The notes under the pieces are model-generated. The model did not search any database. It was not told the DNA's origin and saw nothing but the letters and a program-made list of their open reading frames with translations. Shown here piece by piece: positions 22,915-33,426 of a DNA stretch of 64,000 nt. The position numbers and the translations under genes are program-made. Source of the DNA: Chlorops oryzae (taxonomy: Eukaryota; Arthropoda; Insecta; Diptera; Chloropidae); assembly GCA_020466095.1 (NCBI GenBank), contig CM035808.1, forward strand, positions 40,601,499-40,665,498. Direction: 5' to 3'. Positions within the stretch are counted from its first letter, which is position 1; every line of letters starts with the position of its first letter.

Positions 22915-23600
22915 CAAGGCAACGGCATCAGCAACAACAGACACCATAAACGCCACAGCCGACCCTAACAACAATAACAAGAAGAAGAAAAACAAAATAA
23001 CAACAACAATAATAAGCATAGTTGAGCAACTTTTTTCGCCTGAAAATCCATACTCCAAGCGCATAATCGCGAGTTAATGTCAAACAAACGAAGTCCGCCG
23101 CAGCAGCAGCAGCAGCAACGGCGGCAGCAACAACAACCATTTCCAAAACAACAACAGCAATAACAACAACAACAACAACAACAACAGCAGAAATTGCAGC
23201 ATCTATGTAGGTCTCTTCTTGTTGTCGACATTGTGTCGGAATGGAGTTTCAAGCATAGCAACATATGTTGCACAGAGTCAAGAATCAAGCAACTAAGTAG
23301 CTTAATAATAGGTTACCTAGCATAGCACACAACAACGATGACATCGGTGGATGTGCTCGTTCAGAGTCCATGGATTCGTCTGCCGTCTGCCGTCTGCTGT
23401 TTTCGACGCTGACGTATGGATTCTCTTAGTTTTCATCCGAAGATGTGTTTATTGTGTTGTCACTCTGTGCTGAACGGTGCTTCAGCACTTCTGTACAACC
23501 AGACAACGCCACCACCACCATCGCCACAGCCACCGCAACGACCAACAGCAGCAACCAAAAAAAAACAACAACAACAACAACAACAATAGCTTATATATTA
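22915..23600. repeat. CAG/CAA microsatellite region
   Basis: Interrupted (CAA)n and (CAG)n runs at 22,930-23,190 and again at 23,505-23,590 (with CCA/CAA). Open frames here in several phases encode homopolymer-like peptides without a conserved domain. It could be UTR of a neighbouring gene outside the recognised set, but nothing confirms that. Confidence 0.6.
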
Positions 23601-23699
23601 TGTTTTCTTGATTTTCGTAAGCTTCTTGGAATATTTTTCATGCATTTTAAAGTGCAGCGTGCTCATCGCTTCTTGATACGTGTGTGCCACAGATAGGTA

Positions 23700-25130
23700 T
23701 GTCTTCATTCAGGCGGCATCACCGTCATCGTCATCGTCATCATCCGACATCAAGCGAAGCGGACTAACCTTCAAAATCGTGCTAGGGCGCGTCGGTAGGG
23801 CAACATGCTCGTGTTGTGCATCGTACCGTTGTTGAGCGGCATGCGATTTCTTGTTAAGCGCAACCTTTTAGCGATGTGTGCGAAAAATCTCATAAATTAC
23901 TGTAACTAATTTTTTTTACTTTTGGTTTGGTTTCTTTGAATTTCGAGTGGAATGGAGATGGGCCGGGCCGGGCCGTCAGAAAATGTTTCTTATTTTTTAT
24001 TTTTATTTTTAATTTTATTTTACTACTTTTTTACTTTTGAGGAAATGTAAGAAATTTGTCATTTGCTGTCATTGGGCTTTAAATGAATGGGTTTTTTTTT
24101 TCATTCGTGTTTAAAAACTAGGTTCGATGTACATAGGTACTTTTTTGAATTACTTACTTATGTAAAAATGTAAGATTGTTGGTTTGAGATTATAAAAACT
24201 GGGAGCTTTCAAAATGAGGGCAAGCGGAACTAGAGTTTATCTATTATTCACCAAATTAAAAATCGACTTCGTATAATGAATTTTTGTGCTACACAAACAC
24301 CCTTTGCTTGATTGAAGGAAATTCAATAAGATAGAAAAAATTAAATAGAATTATTGTCTCATTAAATTTACTATTTAATTCAGGGTAACTAGTAAGTAAA
24401 TAATAACATGATGTATACAATTTCATAAACCGATCTCAATATCTCGGAGTAATGTTTAAATATCAAAGCGCAAACTGAACATATGTATGTATGTATGTAA
24501 GTATGTATGTAAAACTATTTAAGCATGAAGAATGAAGTAAGTGTTTGACTTGCTCTTATGTAATGTTTTCAAGCCGTTACGCTAATAGGAATGCACTTTT
24601 TTCAATTATGTTATGAAAAAAAAGTAAATAATAACAATCTGGAAATATCTTCCATCTAAAGCTTAAATTGACCTTAATTGGTTAAACGAAAACATGAAAT
24701 GCCTCTATAATGTTAAGAGGAATTATCTTTCTTAAATCTAAAAATTGAAACTTATAGAAAAGAGTTTTAACCTTATTTTAGTATTTTTGAGTGATTTAAA
24801 ACCAAAAAATTCAAACCAAAATACCCTTTATTACAATAATTGCATGAATTCATATTTTGTTTTGCTAGATTCCCTACAGGTCAATTAGTTGCTCATTTTG
24901 TTGCTCTTACTTATGGCTATATCTCGTAAGCCTCTCAATATTTTAATTTCTTGTCTATTACAAAATTGTAGCGCTAAACTTCGAAAAAAGATATGTAGCA
25001 ATATCTGACCCGAAAAAACATAATCTAGTACTACAAATAGCAAAAATGTCAAATATTTTACAAGTTTTTCAACTCTTAACATTTTCGGTCCATAGCTCTT
25101 AAGCCGGTAAGAGTTTTATGAAATTTTTTA
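23700..25130. other. Intergenic, nothing recognised
   Basis: AT-rich DNA with a short TATG run (24,482-24,510). No gene supported. Confidence 0.5.
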
Positions 25131-25134
25131 AATT

Positions 25135-25930
25135 AAAACAAGTAAGAAAGCTAAAGTCGGTCAAGCCCGACTTTGAAATACCTAGAGTCCCGACATAATC
25201 AGCGCACTATATTTTGCTTCTCTAATTGTGGGCGTGGCAGTGGGAGGGCCACATTTATTATTTCCCTACACCTTTCATTCGCCTTGTTGAACCTATGTTG
25301 CGAATTTGAAGCTTCTACGCCTTTTACTTCGGAAGTTACGAAAATTCTCCATTTGTGGGCGTGGCAGTGGGCGGGCGTCATAAATTTTTGTTCCTACACC
25401 TTTCATTTGACTTGGTCAACCTATGTTGCGAATTTGAAGCTTCTACGCCTTTTACTTCACAAGTTACGATAAGCCCTTATTTGTGGGCTTATTTGTGGTC
25501 GTGGCTCGAGGAGGACGGCGTCCATTTTTGTCCAGGATATGTGCCTTTTTGTAGTTTACCAGTACACCAAATATCAATGGAATGTGTTGAGTGGTTCGCA
25601 AGTTACAAGCATTTTACTGAAAACACATTAAATTCATTTGTGGGCGTGGCAGTGAGCGGATGTCTTCTATTTTTAGTTAGGATCATCCTCGGACCCCGAT
25701 ATACCTGTGTGCCAAATTTCGACTTCATTGGTTGAGCCGTTTCGGAGGAGATCCGACCACGGACGGACGGACAGACAGACGGACGGACAGACGGACAGAC
25801 GGACAGACGGACATGTCTAAATCGATTCAGTTTTTGATCCTGATCATTTCTATATATATTTTTCTATATATCCGGAGCTTAATTCTCCCTGTTACAAGAT
25901 TTGCACAAAACTAATATACCCCGCTTACGT
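25135..25930 (+). repeat. Composite repeat with tandem GTGGGCGTGGCAGTGGGCGGG units
   Basis: Starts AAGTAAGAAAGCTAAAGTCGG, a stretch identical to 63,471-63,491. It contains tandem ~120-bp units, each with a TTGTGGGCGTGGC core and a CCTATGTTGCGAATTTGAAG block, then a GACGGACAGACGG simple run, and ends TATACCCCGCTTACGTTGGGTATAA. Tail fragments occur at 15,495, 59,570 and 62,400. Dispersed fly-type repeat; transposition class not established. Confidence 0.8.
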
Positions 25931-26531
25931 TGGGTATAATGAAGCAAAAACAAAACTGAACAACTCCTTGCGGAACACTAACTGCATCCGGGCGCTTCTT
26001 GATACCGTTTTGGTATTGCAAAGTGGAAAATTTTTACCCGAAATCAGAAGAAAAAACCTTAAATTAACCCATTAGGCATTACTCAAAGGATGCGTTTTCT
26101 GACATCGCCATACCTGAACCATTTCATATTTTATTTTATTTTTTATATATATTTTTTTTTTTAATTCAGGCGCTACCAGGTTAACATCCCTATATATGTA
26201 TGTTCGAAATTTTCGTAAAAATATGTTAAGACTTTACGTTTTTCAGCGTTTATTTTTAAAAACCTTGCACAACAAACTTTAACTTCGGGACTCATACGAT
26301 CCGTTTTCAGAAATTACACTTGCATACCTGATATTCAAAGTACTTAAACAAGCTCAATTAAATTGCAGCAAATTGTTTATAAATAAAGATCATTTCAATT
26401 AGCCTAAACAAAATTGTGAAAAACCTTAGAATAACGATATGTGATTGAATTTTAAATATCGTATAAATAATCTTAGAATGGCCTGCCCTAACTTGCATCT
26501 CACTTCCAAGAAATTTACTCAATTATAATTA

Positions 26532-28001
26532 CAGTAGAATCTCGATTATCCGAACATCGATCATTCGGATATCCGCTAATTCGGATTCATTTTTCACGGC
26601 TCTATTTATCAAATTAATTACAAACAATTCCTAACAAAAATGTTAACCCTTTAAACTCGATATTTTTTTTAAAGATACAAACTCTTTTTTTTATAAGGAT
26701 TGGTTTATGATGGCTCAAATTATGCCTCATAGGGCTGGATAAAAAAAGGGAAAGTCAGAAGAATAAAATGACCTACGATAAGACTAATTATTTTGTTGCC
26801 ATATTCATAAAACAAAATATATGTAAATTTGTTATTGTATAACTACATGGGAAGGAAGATATATAGGAGTACATATATGTAAAGATATTTTTGTGAAATG
26901 AGAAAACTCAATTGACACATGTTTTCCGTCAGTAGTGAAAGGGTTAAATAGAATAAGTTAATTGTCTTTTTTTTTTTTTGATATCGTATTATCCAAATGC
27001 CGTATGCAAAAATTTATTAAATTTTAACCCTCTAGTTTATAAGTATTATAAGTATATAATTTCAGATTAGTTCTTCTCTACCCGAAATTAGTCTTATCGG
27101 ATATTTTCAATTGTGGCACTAGAGGGTTAATTATTATTTGATTTTACATTGAAATCGATTATCTGAAAATTCCATTATATTTCGGATGCGAAACTGTCTA
27201 GAGACGTCTGGTGATTAGCTTAGGCATATTAGCTAGATTTGCCACAATATAGATAAATCTAGTCTGGGTCCAGACATGCCCTGGACTAACAAATCCTACT
27301 TTGGCACTGGGTAGAATCGCCCCTATATTTGCAACGACATGAATAATCTAGACAGGGTCTATACACTTTTCTCTAGCTAAAGCCCGGATAGAAAAATTTG
27401 GGAAAAACTTAGACAGTACCACACTGGATTTCACTTGTTATAGCTCGTGTATATGTGAATTTTTTCCGGGAGAAAATTTGAGACAACATTTTTTCATAAT
27501 TCTCACTTAGTTTAAATTCGGGGAAATATAAACGTGTACTTTGCGTGTTAAGCGTCAGCTTTGAGCAGAAAAAATGTCGTTACCTATGAGATTCTACCAA
27601 GGTACGATTATTGGTAGTTAAAGACTTTAACCAATACCCCGCCATGCGGACGTGAAAATAAATCTTTATGTGAAACAAAGTGATTGACATCTGGATTCAT
27701 ATTAATATAATGCATCTTCTATTTTACCATACTATTGAATATTGAAACGACTTTTTCAGATATGTGAATATTTTTATTTTCGAATTCGCCTAGTCCTAAA
27801 CTGGATAAAAAATTACCATAGGGGATGGATTGACAGGTCTAGATACGTCCTACACTGAAATTACTAGCTAGGTCCATTCTAATCATGGCTAGACTTTACT
27901 GAGTAGGCCTAAGACAATTCTTAGCAATTCTAGCCAGGTCACTTCCAGCCGGGACGAAGTATCGCTAGTTACTTTTGAATCTGATAATCGGGATTCTACT
28001 G
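26532..28001. mobile_element. Tc1/mariner (pogo-like) non-autonomous element
   Basis: Ends CAGTAGAATCTCGATTATCCG and, inverted, GATAATCGGGATTCTACTG, each flanked by TA (26530-26531 and 28002-28003). This terminus resembles pogo/Tigger-type ends. The 1.47 kb interior has no transposase frame. Confidence 0.75.
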
Positions 28002-28669
28002 TATAACTATTTCGTCTTCATCACATTCAAGAACACGAATGCTCACGAAATTGTCATTCCGAACAACTTAATGAAAAATGTGATTGATTTATTATAATAT
28101 CATCTCCACTTTTTTGTCGACATCAAAGGTAATTGTAATTTATTAAATATATATATATTTATATATACATATACATACATATACTTTTTTTACAATTTAA
28201 AAATCTTGCTTAAATGTCATTGAAACAAAATGCATTTAAACAAAAAACTGTGCTCCCAACTGTAATTGAAAGAATAATCATGCAAATGAAAATTAATATT
28301 TCATTAACCGCTATAAGCCAAACTCGATCGTTCTTGAATTAATTTCAATTCAATCAATCAATCGCAGCAGAACTCTTTGGGTCGATGCGGATGCGATGCA
28401 TTAGAAATTCAATTCAGCGAAGACACCAATAAATCGAAGGATGGGCAACATTTTCAAATGTCATTCTTGTATCCATCGAAATTGCCGAAATTTTGTGGAT
28501 TGATGCCAAATATAGGAGAAAAAAAGAATTATTAATAAATGTTTATGGTAGAAGTTTAACCTTTTCGAATGTGAATCCGAAATTGGTCGTTCAAAAAGTT
28601 GTCGATTTTTTTGTTATTTTTTTCTTTCAGGCATAAATTTATAGCAGAACTCTGACAGGAGACTATCGC

Positions 28670-29155
28670 CAGTGGCGTGTCCAGAGAAATACTGCTTTGA
28701 TAGTGCTTATATTTTCCACAGTGGTATATTGAACAATTATAAGACATTAACCCAAAAATTTTTGGGGGGGGCTAGAGGAAGTTTAGAGAGTTATGGACCA
28801 AAAACCAAAAAAATCCGAAAATTTCATAACGTCCGATTTTGATGAAAATTTATATATAGAATTTTCAAAAAACTGGTCCTTTCTGGACCAGTTTGGAACT
28901 AGACCCTAACTAGACTAGTTGTAATCGGTTTTTGACGCCAAAATTCTTAGCATTTTTCGCTTATTCTATATATAAATTTTCATCCAAATCGGACGTTATG
29001 AAATTTTCGGATTTTTTTGGTTTTTGGTCCATAACTCTCTAAACTTCCTCTAGCCCCCCCCAAAAATTTTTGGGTTAATGTCTTATAATTGTTCAGTATA
29101 CCACTGTGGAAAATATAAGCACTATCAAACCAGTATTTCGCTAGACACGCCACTG
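28670..29155. mobile_element. hAT-type hairpin element, CAGTGGCGTGTC ends
   Basis: Arms of ~200 bases (28,670-28,865 and 28,965-29,155) are near-perfect inverted copies, both with CCAAAAATTTTTGGG and TCATAACGTCCGATTT. Flanks ACTATCGC and GCTATCGC form an 8-bp duplication with one mismatch. The short open frames in the arms are mirror images of each other and not genes. Confidence 0.85.
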
Positions 29156-29174
29156 GCTATCGCCGGGCTTGCAA

Positions 29175-29311
29175 AAGTGCAATTACCCAACACATGCAAA
29201 CATATGGCTGAAATTTCAATCATAAGCGCATTTCATTATAACTGTTTGCATATATTTGGATGTGCTGAATATTTGCAGCAATTCTAGCGCTATTAGAAAC
29301 CATGCATAATG
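29175..29311. mobile_element. MITE fragment of the TTTCCAATA family
   Basis: Contains AAAAGTGCAATTACC, TTTGGATGTGCTGAATATT and a right end AGCGCTATTAGAAACCATGCAT, matching the elements at 21,847 and 31,033. Confidence 0.5.
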
Positions 29312-29818
29312 CTGGTTACTATTTTTCTCTTCGAACTCCCTCGAAAATCATCTCTTTTCCGAAGACGTCATCAAACAATAGTACCCGTTAATCCCTACCA
29401 ATCGATTACTGCGAATATATATCGAAATAATGTAGTTGTGATGACAAGCGAAAGGATTTAAAAAAAAAAAAAAACCAATGAAAACTTTTTCCCCAGCCCC
29501 CAATAATTGAAATTGCTAAACCAATATTCATTACATATAAATGTAATGTTTGTGGCATCGCAACTGACAGTGTCATCGTATTATGGTTATTATTTTTCAC
29601 CATTTATTATTTTAGTTTTTCTTCATTTATTTTTTGTGAAAATTTTTTTTCAATTTTTTTTGTTGTATTTTTTATTATTATTGATCATTTTGATGCATGA
29701 CATTTAACTCGCGCTCACGATTTGCCACCGATTTATTAAACATCGCTGGCATTGTACAAGTCTTCAACGACACCGACACCGACACCCAACAACGGCACCA
29801 GTACTTACATTTTCAGTA

Positions 29819-30119
29819 ATGTTACTAGCAATGGACTTAAATAGAATGGTAAGTGCTGATTTTATGCTTCGTACTTGCATAAATAATGCTTTTTTGTTGC
29901 GTCTTCTCCTTTAGACTTTTTTGTTTGCTTAAATTTGAGGTCGTAGTTCCACCTTGGAAGATTTGCATAAAGTGGGTACTCTCAATAAAAACAGCAGCTC
30001 AGTCACAAATGGGTTAATTGCGGTTTTGTTTGTTTTTCTTTTTTCAGCTAGTCATCATGCCAGCTATCGATTTCGATGGTGATGGAGAATTCAAGATAAT
30101 TAGCCACGCGATTTGCTAA
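29819..30119 (+). other. Possible tiny spliced ORF with EF-hand-like loop
   Basis: An ATG at 29819 starts ten codons ending at a GTAAGTG donor (exon 29819-29848). A strong TTTTTCTTTTTTCAG acceptor at 30047 joins in frame to 30048-30119, ending in TAA. The 33-aa product contains DFDGDGEF, reminiscent of a calcium-binding loop but without the usual acidic twelfth residue. No homologue is recognised. It could be chance or part of a larger gene, since the upstream frame stays open to about 29,705 without an ATG. Confidence 0.2.
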
Positions 30120-31032
30120 GTCACTTTCGATTAAACAGCGATTAATCTCTTAATGAGAAGATTTATGTATATGCTTTGGTGATTTTTTGCTGAAGCATTA
30201 ACGAATCTTAACAATTGCGTTGATTAACCAATTAATAAAAACTAAAGCTTTTTTGCATCTTAATATCGAAAAAAATTCCCGACCTACGGCACATTCCGAT
30301 GTGATGAAAATTTTATTCGAATAGAACTCAAAGGGCCCAAACCTTCCCACACATTTTTGTGTTTATTTTTTATTTTTATTTTTGTATTTTTTTTTTATAT
30401 TTTGGCCATGCTGCGCCAGCTTTATAGAATTGTCTTCCATCCCACAACTTCTTTTTTATTCACGCTTAATTAATTAATTCGTGCACTCCTCATTCTTGTA
30501 AACGACATTTAAACAAATTGCGCTTGACAATTACAAAATAAATTAATCATAATTTAAGCCGAAAGAGCCATCATTCAATTGCATCTCACCACGCATTGTA
30601 GAATTCTTTAAAAATACCTTTAACCCACCTTGCCGGATTTTTTGCCAAATGTACAATGACTCAAAAGATTTCTTCTTCAAATGGCGATTTGATTGAGAAG
30701 CAAAAAAGCAGCCACGTAGGTACTTTATTAATTCAATGTACGAGTATTTAATCGTTTTTATGCATTTTAAAGCAGTTCTCACGTAATGAGATTCTCATTT
30801 TGATCACAATAAGGCAGACATTCCCTTGCCCAAGACTTCATGTTCACAGCAATTGCTTTAATATTCCGTGAATAAAATAGGATATCGAAGAGAAAAATTC
30901 AAGAGACTCGACACCCGACGATGATATTGAGTAATATTGACAGATGAGAAACAATTTTATTAAAATATTATTCATTTTTTAGACAATAAATAGCCTTGAA
31001 AGAAGACCCGTTAAATCCGTATCAAGGCTAAT
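30120..31032. other. Intergenic, nothing recognised
   Basis: AT-rich, with an AATTAATTAATTC run near 30,470. No gene supported. Confidence 0.5.
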
Positions 31033-31194
31033 ACCTGGTTTCCAATACTGCAGAAACTCTTGCAAATATTGAACACATCCAAAAATATGGGAGTAGTTAC
31101 AATCGAAAGCGCATTTGGTTGGAATTGGTTTTATATGTTTGAATGTGTTGAAATTTGGAACAGGAATTGCAGCGCCCTGTTGAAAACCAGGCAT
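31033..31194. mobile_element. MITE of the TTTCCAATA family
   Basis: Left end ACCTGGTTTCCAATACTGCAG, right end CGCCCTGTTGAAAACCAGGCAT. The interior has ACACATCCAAAAATATG and its near complement TTGAATGTGTTG. Confidence 0.7.
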
Positions 31195-33426
31195 AATAGC
31201 TTTCAATGATAAAAATTATTAGAATTTCATCTAATTTCAATTCTTCATCATTAGTAATTTGTTTTTCTGTGGTGTTTTTTTATTTTTTCAATCATCAATT
31301 ATAAGGATTGCCAAAAATAATCGGGAAATATTCGGGAATATTTGAGATGAATGAAAAAATCGGAATTGTCTAAAATTGGTCAGAATTTAATTTATTTATT
31401 ATTAAATAAATATTTATAAATATTAAAGAAAAATAAATATCGAAATTCGATATTCCTCATAGCTTTTATATCCCGCAAGGGAACCGTGTGACAACGGTTA
31501 CGGGTATGGCACACCCGCGGACCCTAGCCAAATCTTAACCATTAGTTTGATCGGGTTTTGGATTTAACTGGCAGTAGGTATATTGGGATTCTATGGGTGC
31601 AATATGAGAAATATTGACGTATGACTTAAATATATATTTATACATTGCACAGTGGATGATCCTATCTACATTATACCTACATTAAAGATAAAACGCTGAG
31701 GAGGCTGCAAGGCCTCCTTTCGTCCCTACTGGTTAGGCACTCAATGTAATCGAGTTAGACATTCTAGGGAAAGCATCGACTTAGAACAATACAATCCAAT
31801 TCCTCATAACTGTTGCGTTACGCTTCTTGAGTTTAAATTTAAAAAATTAAAACTAATTTAAAATTAAATCAAATTTAAATCAAAAAATCTATTCCCTATG
31901 AGCGCCATTGCTCTTTTGGCTAAAGCATTAATTGGTGTTGGGCGCATTTTAAGCGCTGCTAAAATATCTCCTAAGTATCCATATTTCTTCTCTAGGAAAA
32001 AAGTTTTGAACTCAGCAACTGGAATCTTTCCATTGATCACAATTGGAATAATTTCATCAAAATCCATAAAATATTTATTTTTATAAAGAAAAAAAATATA
32101 CGTCTCATTCTTACCTTGCTACGTGCGGCATGCCATCGAAATGATTATGGGAAAATCACGACGAAATCAATTGTCGCACGATTATTGCGCTATCACAGTA
32201 AGGGCTGCTGCTGCTGCTGCTGCTGGTGCCGCCCAAGCCTCGATTTCGTCGTGCACGAGATGTCTCAATCGAAACTAACTGAATTTTCACCGGTTTTTAA
32301 GCAATTTTAACATTGAATTGTGCTTAAAAGATAATTTTTTGTTTATTTCTTTTTTAATATAAGGAAATGAAAATCGAATTAATTCCAGCCTCAATGTGAA
32401 GTGATGAGTAATTATTGTAATTTGAAGTTAATATTAAAATTTCTAATTGCAAAACAAAATATTCGCTCGCAGCTTATGCAATTGATTGGATTGAATTTTA
32501 TTTTCCTTTTTGTTTTTTTTTTACTAACACTATTTACTTGGCCATAACCTTAACGAGTATCGACTGCTTGCGGTAATAATTCATTGTCTAATTAATTAAC
32601 AAAGCATCAATTAAATCATGCGCTAAAGTAAAATTTTATTAGATTATTTTTATCCTCAACGAAGTGATTGTTTTAATGTTTTAATTTTATATAAATATAT
32701 ATATATATATAATAATTATTAGACTTATAAGTTACGATACACATTTTTTTGGTGCCTAAAATACCTTGTCGAAATTGTTTTCTATGTACGCGACTGGCTT
32801 GCGGGCCCGGGTGAAAACCCCTGAGCAACCTCTCATTAAGAGGACTGTTTAAAAGAAAAATAAATTAATTGTTCTCAGTCCAAGTAAATGGCCTTGTCAC
32901 TATATTCTCAGAAAAAATCCTTTTGGTAAGAAGAAACACACGCCAAATTAGATCTCCGCATAAGAGACGTTTAGCGAACCTTTCCTTAAAATCTGAAAAA
33001 AATAATCAAGAGAAAACGCTGAGAAAATCTTCGCACATCATTGAGATTATGAAAGTTCGAATAATTTGACGTACTTTGCGACAGAAGCGTACAAATGGGG
33101 GAAAATGTCTTTTCGCCAGGTTCTCTATCAGCAATTCAACCTAATGAAAATTATCCAAAAATATGAGCAACCAATTGATGCTTATGCCTCTTTAGCTTGA
33201 AAGAAAAAGAAAGAAAAAAACAATAATTTTCAATTTGATTTTTGGAATGAAAAGTTTTTTGATTCGTCATAACAAAATAATTTAAAAATTTGAAAAAAAT
33301 AAAAAAAAAAAACAAAAGAAAATAAATAAATTGCAAAATATTTTCAAAGTGAACCACCTTTTTTTCTAAGCATAGACACACGTCATCTGATGCTGTACGT
33401 ACGAAAATTCTCTAGCGTATATATAT
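31195..33426. other. Intergenic, no gene recognised
   Basis: AT-rich. A higher-GC patch at 31,475-31,745 carries the hairpin GGAGGCTGCAAGGCCTCC and may be a decayed transposon, but I could not assign it. A (CTG)5-like run lies near 32,205-32,228. Short frames show no domain. Confidence 0.45.

Noticed and set aside
22928..23288. Cys/Ala-rich open frames on the minus strand and a Thr-rich one at 23,445
   Set aside because: Produced by CAG/CAA repeats in several phases, with no conserved domain.
24482..24510. TATG tandem run as a possible regulatory element
   Set aside because: An ordinary short microsatellite with no associated gene.
28556..29287. Two similar ORFs beginning MSYNCS on opposite strands
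   Set aside because: Mirror translations of the inverted arms of one hAT hairpin element.
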